Shown: piece by piece, positions 45,001 to 56,492 of the stretch | Numbering within the stretch: position 1 is the stretch's first letter | Layout of the letters: each line of letters opens with the position of its first letter | Origin: Plantago major | Lineage: Eukaryota; Streptophyta; Magnoliopsida; Lamiales; Plantaginaceae | Direction: 5' to 3' | Length of the DNA: 64,000 nt | NCBI GenBank assembly: GCA_026545765.1 | Contig: CM048841.1 | Span: 104,257,542 to 104,321,541, forward strand | Position numbers and translations under genes: made by a program | Notes under the pieces: model-generated | What the model saw: only the letters and a program-made list of their open reading frames with translations | Told to the model about the DNA's origin: nothing | Databases searched by the model: none

Positions 45001-47282
45001 CTGTCGTGGAATCCTCTTCTATGAAATGTTTCATGAAACCCCAAACAAGAAAAATAAAATCACCATGGTAAGCAAGTAATATGTTTGCAGGGGACTTGGA
45101 TTTATGAGCTTCAGAACTTGTAAAAGACTGTTATTATGTTTCACATGCATGCAGATTGCAGAGCCACTTGAGAGAGGACTTGCAGAGGACATTGAGAATG
45201 GTGTTGTAAGCATTGACTGGCCAAGAAAGAAGTTAGGTGACTTTTTCCAAACCAGATATGACTGGGATCTGCTTGCTGCACGATCTATATGGGCATTTGG
45301 CCCTTCTAAGCAGGTAAGCTAAGATAAGTGTATGATTATGTACTAAAAATATTGGCTAGGAGAGCTCATTTATCCGCTATTTAAATCCTTACTGAATTGT
45401 AATTAATTTAGTTTAGTTTGGACATTTACAACAATCATACGCGGCTTACGTTTCTTTTTTGTTTTCCAGGGACCTAACATCTTGTTAGATGACACGCTTT
45501 CAAGTGAAGTTGATAAGGGCTTGCTTAATGCAGTTAAAGATTCTATTGTTCAAGGGTATGCACTGCATTATATTTAGATTTTCGTTTTTAATGATTACTT
45601 TGTGCCCAAACTGATGCTGAAAAGTTCCTGCACAGGTTTCAGTGGGGTGCTCGTGAAGGCCCTCTTTGTGATGAGCCTATCAGAAATGTCAAATTCAAAA
45701 TTGTTGATGCAAAAATTGCTCCAGAGCCATTGAACCGTGGATCTAGTCAGATAATTCCGACTGCTCGTCGTGTTGCCTATTCAGGTTTCCTCATGGCAAC
45801 TCCTAGGCTCATGGAACCTGTATACTATGTCGAAGTAAGTTTTACTTGGTTACTCTTTATGGTTGAATTGGATCAAAATAGAAAAAAGCATAACATGAGT
45901 CCTATTACTCTGAGTTTAAAGATGCTGGATTTTAACCTTAGAAAAATTCCCTGCTTTGATAAATGTTAGGAACCACTGCTTATTTGCAATAATAATTAAA
46001 ATCACACAGGAAATGAATTACTACTAGTGCAGCCTTTCCTTCCTGTGATATTTCCTCCAGGCTGATTTTGAATGTTTCTATTTCAGATACAAACACCAAT
46101 AGATTGTGTTTCTGCCATTTATACGGTGTTATCACGTAGACGTGGTCATGTCACTGCAGATGTTCCACAACCAGGAACTCCAGCCTACATTGTTAAGGTT
46201 GGTAACTATATACGAATTAAGTTGCTAATATCTAGTATTAATAAGACCGTTCATTTGATTGAAATTTCTTGGTACAGTTACTGGTATGAACCTATAGTCC
46301 TAAACTACCATCACTCAGTGTTTTTGTTTTAGTAAGAGACATTCTCTAGTTTCAAAGACGCAGACTTTTGGTTATGCTAGCCAAGTCCTGCAGTAGAATT
46401 GAATCTAATTTGCTCGTAATAACTGTCACCTGAAAGAGTGGTTCCTTTTCATGCAAGAGTATTGCACCTGTTTCTCTTTGAATATGGATCCCCAGCGTTT
46501 TTTCAAAAAAAAAAAATCAGCATCATTAGCCTCTCGCCACACTAAATATTCTTGTTTCTCATATTTGTTTATCCTCTACTCTATTAGTAACACCCTGATC
46601 TCTTTGACCATTTTAGGCATTTTTACCTGTGATAGAGTCCTTTGGTTTTGAAACAGACCTGAGGTATCATACTCAGGGTCAAGCGTTCTGCCAATCGGTG
46701 TTTGACCATTGGGCAATAGTTCCTGGTGACCCACTCGACAAAAGCATAGTCCTGCGACCATTGGAGCCAGCTCCTATCCAGCATCTGGCTCGTGAATTCA
46801 TGGTGAAGACTAGGCGTCGTAAGGTATGTCCTATTTGAACTTGAATGCATGTAAGTTTAAAAATTAAAAAAAAAACTTATTTTATTCTTCTGTGTGTATA
46901 ATAAATTATTTCCAGAGATTTCTTCGGTTCAGCGTCTGTTTTAAATAAGTCTGGTCCACTGTGTTGCTATAATGGTGTAATACATATTTTCTTCTTGTCT
47001 ATATACCATTGCTTTTATCCAGAATGGGCCATTCTATAATGGAGTTTGATCCTATTTTTGCATTTAATTCCTAGTGCAACAAGGTCAAGTACAAGCTGTT
47101 GTTTTCCAATACAATAAAAGTATATAACATATTTGTATACATTAGCGATCATTCATTAACTACAATTTTTGGATCTACTTTAGGGAATGTCCGAGGATGT
47201 GAGCATCAACAAATTCTTTAGCGAGGCTATGGTTGTAGAACTGGCCCAACAAGCCGCTGATCTACATATGCAGATGATCTAA
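42045..47282 (+). CDS. CLO: U5 snRNP GTPase Snu114 homologue (CLO/GFA1 type); one-base deletion in exon 4
   Basis: Exons 42045-42791, 43470-43538, 43656-44852, 44970-45067, 45155-45313, 45470-45555, 45636-45834, 46087-46197, 46617-46823 and 47184-47282 encode about 990 residues, the family length. Snu114 is an EF-2-like GTPase that drives spliceosome activation and disassembly in the nucleus. The acidic N terminus ([12 protein letters not shown]) is followed by G1 GNLQHGKTT from G147, G3 DTPGH from D217, and G4 NKFD at 271-274 split by an intron. EF-2-like domains follow ([39 protein letters not shown]), with C terminus ADLHMQMI. Exon 4 is 98 nt where 99 are expected. After ...SMKCF one base is missing at 45032-45035; frame then reaches TGA exactly across the exon 4/5 junction after about 703 residues. 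All other exons are intact, so sequence error or a rare allele is as likely as a pseudogene. Confidence 0.95.
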
Positions 47283-49980
47283 ACAACAGCTAATGTAACC
47301 CTACTGTCTCCAATCCCTTTTTTCGAAGATAGGTGAGATGAAGTTTTACCTGCTTATACTAGCTGAAGATTTGTAAAATGCTTTTGAGGTGTAGATGGTG
47401 TTGTATCAAGCTAATACATGCTACCCGTAATATGGACGTGTTGAGATACAACACTGTTGGGAATTCTCGACCTATCCTTTAACCGATAGAGAAATAGTAG
47501 TAGCCTTGACCTTTTCAATTGTCTGAGAGGAGCTGCACATTTCATTTCTGGTAGGTAGTATTTGCTTTTCTTGATGTTATCATAATATCATCCCAAGTAC
47601 TTAAAATGCTTTGGGAATTAACTGTGCTCTATGTTTATTTCTGTGGTTGAACATAATTTATTTATTTCTGGATTTTCATAAAGCCCCTTATTTTCATGGT
47701 TTGAAACAGGTTACAAACCGAAAATGTAACCGGTTTCACATATGGTTTTGGAAATGTAGGTTCCCGGATAGGTCTTAAACTCTCAATGGTTTTCGGGTTT
47801 TCCGGTTTCCCACGAATGTCTGCTGCGGGCAGCTAATCAGGCACATAAACACAAGTGTTGCTAGTTGCAATAGGAAAGGAAAAGGAAAACTGAATGGGTA
47901 ATATTAAAGAGATACACTATTATATTGACTTTTGTGGTTTGAATTGAAGCTTGAAACATTTATTTTGGGCACGGGTGATAACGAAAGGAGTTGGGTTTGT
48001 TAAAGCAGTGTCTGAAAAGTTTGAATAGAGAAGATTTTGACTTTGGTTTGTTTGAAGTTTGAACACAATCCAATCCTAGTTGATGGGTTTGATTCTGATG
48101 TCATTCGTGATGTTGGCACGCAAAGTTTCCTTCCCTGTTAATTGAATGTTGACTGATACAAGATGTCAACTGAACTCTCGCAATCCCATCAACAGTAACC
48201 TAAACGGTTGAGACTGATTTATTATAACTTACTCTCCTCCTGAACAAGATTCCTGTTTTACCATTTTCTGCATCCTGAACTTGAGGTTATCATTTTTCAC
48301 TTATGGTAAAATATTTTTTCCACTATAACATTAAAATATTAAAAAATAATGATAATAGTAACTTACATTATTTTATTCATTTGATAAGTTGTTGATGAAG
48401 ATATCATATGATAACCTTGTTCGGGTAGGGAGGAATTAAATCTACTGGTACAATAATGATGATTCACAACATTAACTTTCTCAGTTTCTTAGTCCTGTTC
48501 TTTGAAATTTGAATATTAGATACATTTTCTTGTATTCACTAATAAAAGTCTTCATGTTGTTTGGAACATATTGCGAATTGATTATGTCCCACCCACTCCA
48601 CATGTTATACATATTCTTCTAATTTGTAGTAGTACAGGTGAGTCTTGGGGGAAAATAAACGCTATCCCACCTATTGTAGAGAGTAGAGACCTACATTAAC
48701 GAGGTACTTAAAGGACCGGCTGATGTTGTTAAAGTTATTTATAATGTTAACAATATCAAAATAATGTTTTATTCAGGAGTGGAGCCAATATTTTAAATTT
48801 GAGAGGGCAAAATTATATGCGTGCTTATTTCCGAGGTTAGAGTAAAATCTAAAATTATCGAAAATATTATCAATAATTTTCTTTTTAAATTTTTTGAGGG
48901 GAACGCCCTACTATGCTCTATCCTGGCTTTCCCTAATTTTATTAATGAACATTTTATGTCATTTTTTTATATATGTATTATTTTAATACTATATTTTAAA
49001 TATGGAATATATTTCTAACTATAAATGTAATATTTGTCGATGTATTTTAAATAAAAATCTGAAAATGATGGGTCCTTGAAGATTTACTCAATACACGAAA
49101 AGGTCATAAAACCGACCAGACGAATATAGCACTAAAAATGAAGATAATGATCTGGCTCTATGACTGTATCATCAGCAGCCTTTTTATATTTGTCACGCGC
49201 AATAATTGTTGATCAAGTTTCCAACACAACATTGCCCAACTTCATACTTGTACACACACGGTTGATTCCTCTCTCCTTCGCATGCATTATCTACCGGTGC
49301 TTTAAAGGTTGTGTCATGGTTATACCTTATGTATTAAATGTTGTACGGTACAACATATTAAAGCATCAGGAGGTAGTGCAACATGCATGCTGTGGGGTAG
49401 AAAAAACTCACGGTTGCTTTAGTTTATTCTAGCTCAGTCTCGTCCAAATGCAACTATTACCTACAAGTTGAATGGACTTGTTTGACACTAATAAATGCAT
49501 TTGAAACGAGACGCACAAGCCTTTATCACTTTAAACTTGGTTTCTTACCTCATCGTATTTCATACAGTCTTTTAAAACATCTTATAATTGTATTACATGA
49601 TTAAATATCAGTCTTTGTCAACACATTAAAAAGAGAATAGATCATACTGTAAGTTATAAATTAAAAGTAAAATCAAAACATAAAAGGCAAATCAAAACAT
49701 GATTAACTCAAAATTACTATATCAAACCAAACAAAAAAGATCTAATCAAATACTGTTATCCTTATTATATCAAACCTCAGCAATTAGTAACAAATTACAG
49801 TTATTCTATTACTATTAACAAACAGTCTCAAGAGTCAAGGCTTAAGACATGTCCCAAAATGTTCAACCCCAAAACAAAATAATAACTACGTTAAAAAAAT
49901 TGTTAACCAGTGTTTAGTGGTAATCCAACAGTTAATTACTTGATCACCATACACATTTCAAATCATAGCTTTTAAACTAC
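47283..49980. other. Intergenic region
   Basis: Contains the Snu114 3' UTR and AT-rich DNA. CAGGAGTGGAGCCAATATTTT at 48775 resembles the CAGGGGCGGAGCCA end of a hAT-type MITE; a weak partner GATGGGTCCTTG lies near 49068. No coding frame with a recognisable domain. Confidence 0.45.
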
Positions 49981-49983
49981 CTA

Positions 49984-50165
49984 GGACTCAAAGAAACCGA
50001 AATCTCCGTCTGACCTTTAAACTGCTCCGACCAACCTTCCGATGCCGCATACATTTCGAAATCTTCCCGGCCACCCATTTCATATCGAGCCACTTATCCG
50101 GATCCTCCTCCAAACAATGCAACGCCACACGCCTCACTCTTTCCACCACCTCCACTGCATTTCTG
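49984..50165 (-). pseudogene. Decayed duplicate of the 3' end of the neighbouring kinase-like gene
   Basis: About 180 bp match the last 55-60 codons of the adjacent gene (VVERVRRVALHCLEEDPDK, WVAGKISK, then a GAGATTTCGGTTTCTTTGAG tail). The frame is lost after ISK by a one-base change. It lies immediately 3' of the parent with the same orientation, so it is a partial tandem duplication. Confidence 0.88.
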
Positions 50166-50189
50166 AAACTTGTGGGTGTTACAATTTTA

Positions 50190-51434
50190 TTACCTAGGAC
50201 CCAAAGAGACCGAAATCTCCGTCGGAGCTTTAAACCGCTCCGCCCAACCTTTCGACGCCAAATACATTTTAGAAATCTTCCCGGCGACCCATTTCATATC
50301 GGGTCGCTTATCCGGATCCTCCTCCACACACTGCAATGCCACACGCGTCATTCTCTCCACCACCTCCACCGGAAACGAATCCTTCAGCCTCTTATCCACC
50401 CACCTCCTCAGCCTGCCCTCCACCGCATCTCCACCCCCCTCCACCGCCTCCCTCGCCGTGTCAATCACCGAAACCCTCTCATACTTCCCCTTATGAAAAC
50501 TATACTTCACCGGCTCCTCACCACTCATCAGCTCAAGCAAAACCACTCCGAACGCATACACATCCGATCTCTGCGTAGCCACGCCGCTGGATTTGAATTC
50601 CGGCGACATGTAGCCGGAAACACCTTCCAGCTTCTTCTCATCCTCCTCCTCGTTGTTCGTCTCGCCGCAAAGCTCCGCCGCACCGAAGTGGCAGATCTTC
50701 GCGTTGTAGAACGGCTCCGTGACGATGATTCCGCTGCTCTTGACGTGCTTGTGGACCAGATCGATGCTCAGACCGGCGGTGTTGTGGATGTAGTCCAGTC
50801 CGGCAGCTACATCCGTGGCGATCTGCATCCGAGACATCCAATTGGATAAAACAGTGAAATTAGGGTTCCGTTTGTTCCTCAAACAGGAGCTGAGATCGGA
50901 TCCGGTGACAAAGTCGTAAACTAGGTACAAATGCTCGCCGGAAATTGAGATTCCGAGGAGGTTGATTATGCTGGTGAAGTGGCTTTTGCTGATGATGTTG
51001 AGCTTCTGCTGGATTGTCGCCTGAGTGACGTGTTTGCGGAGCTTCCGCTGGAAAACGATGGCGTTTTTGTTGTTGAGCGTGCACCGCCAGGATTGGGAGG
51101 AGGATGAGGTGGAGGAGTGGCGGCTGCGGAGGAAGTTGTTGGTGGCGGAGCGGATGTCGGCGAAGTCGTAGATGAGGGTGTTTTCCGGTAGAGTGTTGCG
51201 GAGAGAGGTTAGGGAGGTGCGGCTGAAGGAGGAGGTGGTTCCGATGGAGGTGTCGAGGCGGTAGGTGGAGGAATTGGAGGTGGATGAGGCGGCGGAGAAT
51301 GGATTGCTGGTGGTGGAGAGTGGTGTTTTTGGTGAGGAAGTTGAAGGTTGGGATTTGATTGTTGAGGATCTCGGGTTGGATCTTTGGCGTCGGATTGGTT
51401 GGGATGCTTGTGTTGCCATTTTTGATTTACACAT
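50190..51434 (-). CDS. Kinase-like protein lacking catalytic aspartates (LysM-RLK3-like RLCK pseudokinase)
   Basis: A single uninterrupted frame of 414 residues. Residues 1-80 are Ser/Thr-rich and basic without signal peptide or membrane helix, so the protein is probably cytoplasmic. From about residue 86 a protein-kinase fold is recognisable: YDFADIRSATNNF, LYLVYDFVTGSDLSSCL, MQIATDVAAGLDYIH, GYMSPEF (SPE 277-279), SDVYAFGVVLLELMSGEEPV, and RPDMKWVAGKIS. The glycine loop is absent (SWRCTLNNKN), HRD is HKH at 228-230, the following Asn is Gly (KSSG), and DFG is HFG at 249-251. That combination predicts a pseudokinase. Relatives are often labelled LysM receptor-like kinase 3 although the LysM ectodomain is missing. 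The conserved MCKSKM start supports the chosen initiation codon. Coding sequence is much more GC-rich than its flanks. Confidence 0.88.
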   Translation of the reverse strand: MCKSKMATQASQPIRRQRSNPRSSTIKSQPSTSSPKTPLSTTSNPFSAASSTSNSSTYRLDTSIGTTSSFSRTSLTSLRNTLPENTLIYDFADIRSATNNFLRSRHSSTSSSSQSWRCTLNNKNAIVFQRKLRKHVTQATIQQKLNIISKSHFTSIINLLGISISGEHLYLVYDFVTGSDLSSCLRNKRNPNFTVLSNWMSRMQIATDVAAGLDYIHNTAGLSIDLVHKHVKSSGIIVTEPFYNAKICHFGAAELCGETNNEEEDEKKLEGVSGYMSPEFKSSGVATQRSDVYAFGVVLLELMSGEEPVKYSFHKGKYERVSVIDTAREAVEGGGDAVEGRLRRWVDKRLKDSFPVEVVERMTRVALQCVEEDPDKRPDMKWVAGKISKMYLASKGWAERFKAPTEISVSLGPR

Positions 51435-52469
51435 TCAGGAAGATGATGGAGAAGAAGAAGAAGAAGAAGATAGTTGCAGAAATGAACAAGTGTTTGTCAT
51501 GGAATTGAATTTTGTGCATTGGGAAAAAGTTGGTGGAGATTCAATGGGTGGTTTTGTGGAAGAAGTAGCTGAACCTGGAAGTGTCAGGTTTGTTTTGGTG
51601 ACGAAGACTATGATTATTTCTGTGAGGAAGAATGTAATGGTCGTCTTATACAGTTATACTTTCTTAATTTTGTTTTTTATTCCGTGGATGAATGTGACGA
51701 AGTGGTATTTTTGTTGTATTGTGGTCCCTATGAGAACGACAGGAGTCTAATTTTTTTTTTAAACAAATGCCACAAATGACAGGAGTAAGTTTTTTTTAAT
51801 TGTAGGATTAGCAGCCTAGCAACTAGGCAAGCACCGATTAAAATTTATATTTGGATAAGGTATGTTTTACGGGTTGTTTTACATAATGTTTTAACAATTT
51901 TGATTTCAACATACCTTTTAGGAGTAATATTCATTGGATTCATATGTGTGGAATAGTAAATTATCATAATTGTTTGTTATATGACAGATAGAAAAATTCA
52001 TGAACAGTAATTTAACATACCGTTCCTTATGCAAAGCAGTCTCGTCTTGAAAATCAGAGAAGTTTAGAAACTTTCGTAAAAGTTTTACTAGTATTTTTTC
52101 AAACACTTCATAATATACTTAAAATTTATAAAAAGTAACTAGATTTTTTTTTAGATTTCAGGTCAATTTCATCTTCGTTGTTGAGATTAAAAACGTAGAC
52201 GTTTTGATACTAATTGTTCTGTTTTGATAAGAGTTGTAACAATGGGTAGATGGGCCATGGATGTGTTCGGTATTTGATTCCTTTTGTCATGTTTATATGG
52301 GTACAAAAATATGGGATGGTCGACCCGGACAATTTAAAAAAATTGAAAATGGTTTCATGGTCATTGGTCAACCGTCCATGGTTGTGGCTGCTTGGTCCAC
52401 TTCCCATTGGGTATCCTTTCAAATTTATTTCCCTAATAATCTCATCATAGCTTATGGCTCCGTTCTACC
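51435..52469. other. Upstream region of the kinase-like gene
   Basis: The first 50 bases upstream of the start are GAAGAAGAA-rich on the plus strand (CTT/TTC-rich 5' UTR on the coding strand). Beyond about 51750 the DNA is AT-rich with no supported feature. Confidence 0.45.
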
Positions 52470-53205
52470 AGCTTTTTTTAAATATTGGTAATAAAAAAGG
52501 CTGGATTCGCGAAAACTTCTTTTTAAATTTGGAAAAAGAAAACTTAATAACTTTTGAAAAGAAGGCTTAACTTATATTTTTATTAGAAAATATCACTACC
52601 CGAATTAACCTAAATTAGACTAAATAAAATAAAGTAAAAACCCATATTACCAAGACGAATTCTATACATCACCCAACGTTATCATTTGAGATTCATCTTG
52701 CAACCTGACAAGTTATGACATCTAGTTTTAATTTAGGTCTTTGAAGCCATTTATAAGCGTAAGGATCGTTTGTTATCGTTTTGTCTTTTTTGCAATTAGC
52801 GTAAGGATTAATGTATCCTCACCTCTTTAAAATGCATACATGTAGTATACATCAATTGCTGATTTTTTTCATTATTAAGTTAAAATGCTCAACGATTATT
52901 TCTTTCAACTTCTGATAATTTTGATGATGTTATTAAAGTGAAGATGTAAAGTACATTGAATATATATTATAATTATTGGACAAAATATGATATATTATTA
53001 TTTAAAAACTATAGACTAATACGATAAGAAAGGTTAAAGAAAAGAAAAATAAGAGTAATGCTTTTTATATTTTACAAAATCTGAAATTTTTTCAATTAAT
53101 TTAAACACCTACATTTAAAACCATTTAGCTTTTAATTAGCTAACCATTAACTTTCCAAATTACCTAACCAAATTAGCTTTCCATTAGTTTTGCTAAACAG
53201 AGCCT
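52470..53205. mobile_element. PIF/Harbinger-like non-autonomous repeat, copy 3
   Basis: Begins CTACCAGCTTTTTTT and ends GTTTTGCTAAACAGAGCC. It shares the AATTAACCTAAATTAGA, ATGCTCAACGATTATTTC and ATATATTATAATTATTGGAC modules with copies 1 and 2. It ends about 150 bp before the right arm of the inverted duplication. Confidence 0.65.
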
Positions 53206-53525
53206 ATCTATAATTTGAGTATATACGATTTACACAAAGTCCGCGATCACTATAGTGTTTTAAATTATATCAATAATGTATACATTTATATCATTCTCTA
53301 TATGTATGAATAACACTGATTTCTTCGGTAAATATAGTATAATACTTTCTACAATGAAGCATGATTTACCATGATAATATCACAATCAATACGAGTTGGA
53401 TTCGAAATAAAAACATGCACGTCGGGAACCGCAATTGTCCAACTGCCGTAATGATCAACATCTTGTGTTCAACAAAGCCTTTTGGTCATAAGTTTTGAGA
53501 GATACACTCTGCCCAGGGTAATATA

Positions 53526-53936
53526 TTATGTGTTTTCACAACAATTTAGAGCAATTCTTCCCCTATTACGAAATAAATTTGTAGATGCTCTTGGCGTCGA
53601 TGTCTTATTGATTAGCAACCCGAACACGACTACAGAATGGATTTGTCTAAGAGAGGTTGATATACGAAGAACATCATACACAATTTGATGTACGCATTGA
53701 GGGATAGCAAGCATCATCTGGCTAAAGCGAACATGAGGTTTTGAGGTCTGGAGAATCAAATCGCATTTCAACTGGGCAAAAGAGATGCATGGCCAGATCA
53801 TTGGATGGGAATGTAATTGTTTAAAGTGGAATAGACATATGCTCGAGTCACATAAAAATGACAAGCCAATCGTATAAGTATCGACAGAGGGAGTTGTGGG
53901 TTGCTCTGCGTCTATTTTGATTGAGATGTCCCTCAT
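53526..53936 (-). CDS. Unrecognised 136-codon open frame, shared in broken form with the left arm
   Basis: The frame starts MRDISIKIDAEQPTT and includes CVHQIVYDVLRISTSLRQIHS. I recognise no domain, membrane helix or signal peptide. The same sequence in the left arm (33990-34650 continuing at 40920) is interrupted by TAG codons, a tandem duplication and the LARD insertion. Past the stop, homologous DNA continues (DHYGSWTIAVPDVHVFISNPTR in another frame), which suggests a decayed larger gene rather than a short intact one. I call it a candidate only. Confidence 0.25.
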   Translation of the reverse strand: MRDISIKIDAEQPTTPSVDTYTIGLSFLCDSSICLFHFKQLHSHPMIWPCISFAQLKCDLILQTSKPHVRFSQMMLAIPQCVHQIVYDVLRISTSLRQIHSVVVFGLLINKTSTPRASTNLFRNRGRIALNCCENT

Positions 53937-54377
53937 CGTGGTTTCTTTCTGCTTTACTTTAAAGAAGTGTCTGTCTAAGGTACCCTTATATCGAAGTTGT
54001 GAAATCTAAGTAGTTTTTCTGACCTGGATAATCTAACTACTGATTTCCTGAAATTAGCTGGAACAGATCTAATAATTGCAAGTTTTTAAAATATGCTAAC
54101 AAGTGCACACAAGATTAATGTGATATTTAAGGGCTAAATCGCAGTTTTCTTGCGCTCTAATGAAATAAATAACATCCCGAACGTGTATTGTATGTTTGTA
54201 TTGATCAACTGATTATGATTACAAACCCCACATAAACACATATAAAAAACTCCAACCAAACAACATGCTTCTGGTCTAAATAAAGCTAAAAACGCGATGG
54301 AATCTGAAATGGGTTTAGATATTTGATCTAATATGCTTCCGATATTGTGTTTCATTAGTTTTTACCATCAATCACTA

Positions 54378-55181
54378 GAGTTCAATGCATAACACCCCCG
54401 AGTTATTAATAATGTGCGCGAAACCCTTCTGAGATAACGAATTAGTACCAGACCCCCTTGAGTTATTAAAAATGGGTACAAAACACCCACCCTTTATTTT
54501 TAAAGTGTGTGAGGTACACTCTCATTAGGTGCGACTATAGATGTTTGTTTATGTTATCTTACACCAAATCAATGGAAAAAAAATTATAGTAGTTATTAAA
54601 AATATGCGCAAAATACCATATAATTTTTATAAAGTCATTGGAATACCCCTTTTACATGAATACTAAATATACACGATGAATTCGTATTGTGTGCAGTTTG
54701 ACTCGTTAGTCCATATTTTCGAAAATATTAAAATGACTTAAATTTGAGCTATTAAAAATAGTAAAACTACTTTTTTCCCCGATTAAATGAACAACAAAAA
54801 TCGATCACACACTACTGGTTATATAACACTGAAATATATAAATAACAACCATAGATAACACTAGTTAAAATTGTCGCTACATATCACAACATATACCAAT
54901 TCATTATTAGTCATGTAAACGGAAAAAAAGTGAAGGCCAAAGATAATAAACTGAAACTATGAATGTCAGTCCACTACTGCGTTAATTTGAAGTAAGAAAA
55001 CCTAAAGAACATCCATTATCGCCTAACACGAGCACTGTAAAAAAAAAGGGGTTCGCACATGTTTTAATAACTCGGGGGGTTTCGCGTACATTTTTTAATA
55101 ACTCAGGGGGTTTTGTACTAATTTGTTAACTCAAAAGGTTTTGCACATTTACAATAACTTAGGGGTATTTTGCATTTAACC
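54378..55181. mobile_element. 804-bp MULE-like non-autonomous element with 10-bp TSD
   Basis: Flanked by TCAATCACTA on both sides (54368-54377 and 55182-55191). The left arm keeps the empty site TAGTGATTGA near 33557. The ends are inverted repeats of about 40 bp, GAGTTCAATGCATAACACCC against the complement of GGGTATTTTGCATTTAACC, with mismatches. Internal GAGTTATTAA words are repeated near both ends. No coding sequence. Confidence 0.9.
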
Positions 55182-55918
55182 TCAATCACTATCTAAATAA
55201 ACTATGGATAAGCAACGACCTTTCATGTTAGATTGTAATCCTATTTCAAAATATAAGAGAGTGTTTGTACGAACAAAATCGCGTAAACCTGGTTAAAAAC
55301 ACTAAGAACATGTATCTTAATTCGGTTTTCTTGATTTTAATCGCTATCCAAATATCCTATAGATGATCAATTACATCGACACTCCCTACTGGATGCACAC
55401 TCATTAGCTAGATTTCCGATATATAAACAATTATATATACGTAAGACCTATCAAGTAACTTATGAATTACACTCGGCTCCCTCGAGCTCTGACTAACCCT
55501 CCAAAACTAAAGTAAAATAAATAAAATGTCCTATAAATTTATTAATTGAAACATTTTAAATACTCATTTTAAAATTTTTAAAAAGGTTTCTTCTCCGACA
55601 ATCATGGTTGTGTAACAGTTGCGACAAAACTCCTGAAATTGGAGCTTCATTTAGTGACCGGAGTAACAAATGCGATAACTGGATAATAACATTTTTGTTT
55701 ACTAGGTTTTATTTTATTATCATTTACGAAAACGGAAAATTAGAGATAAAAAATCGGTGATCCATGAAAACAAAATGAAAATTAATGGAAACGGAGTTGT
55801 CTCAACACTCTTCGATCAATTATAAGTTGGTCGACGTACGGTTTGAATTTTGAGCCTCGTCGTGATCGTTATTATTAGGGTGGTGAGTGAAAACCCTAGG
55901 CCCTAGCCAGCCTAGTAC

Positions 55919-55926
55919 TATAAATA
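55919..55926 (+). promoter_or_regulatory. TATA box of the right-arm B3 gene
   Basis: TATAAATA in the block conserved with the left arm, 570 bp before the ATG at 56493. The intervening leader is CT-rich (TCTTGTTCTTTCCTCTTC) and probably contains leader introns, since GATCGGTAACTT and GACAGGAAAATG look like donor and acceptor. Confidence 0.6.
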
Positions 55927-56492
55927 TAGAAGCCTTGCTCATAGAAATCATCAGCAGCCAGTGAGACTGACATATACTCTAGAAAAGCGGCGAGAAGAAG
56001 AAGGTCTTGTTCTTTCCTCTTCTTCTCTTCATTTTCTTATTCTTCTATCAAAGCTCAATTTCGATTCCTGTATATCTGTATTTGTTCTGCATGTATTTAG
56101 ATTTTTCTTGCCGAATTTAGAAGGTCTTCTTCTTTTCCTCCTCATTTTCTTTATTCTTCTATCGAGCTCAATTTAGATTCATGTATCATTTGAATTTTGC
56201 TTGCTGGTTTGAAGATCGATCCGCTTATATATACATCATTTAATTTGTTCTCCTTGTTTGCAGGTTTATATCAAATCATCCATTCCATTTCCATCCTTGT
56301 TTTGAAATCGATCGATCGGTAACTTTCCTTTCCGAATCTTATCCTGTTTTCTTATTTTGTTAAGTTGAATTACAATCTTGTTTGCTGGTTTTGAGGATCA
56401 ACGTTTTGTGATCCATTTATGCAGATCTTTCTATATAAATCTCGATCTATCTATCCTTGTCTGAAAATTGCTACTTTTCGATCGACAGGAAA

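Noticed and set aside
50172-50849. Long plus-strand open frame opposite the kinase-like gene
   Set aside because: Antisense shadow of the GC-rich minus-strand coding sequence, with Arg/His/Leu-rich composition and no domain.
51265-51750. 161-codon plus-strand open frame at the 5' end of the kinase-like gene
   Set aside because: It overlaps the antisense of the coding exon and the GAAGAA-rich leader; no recognisable motif.
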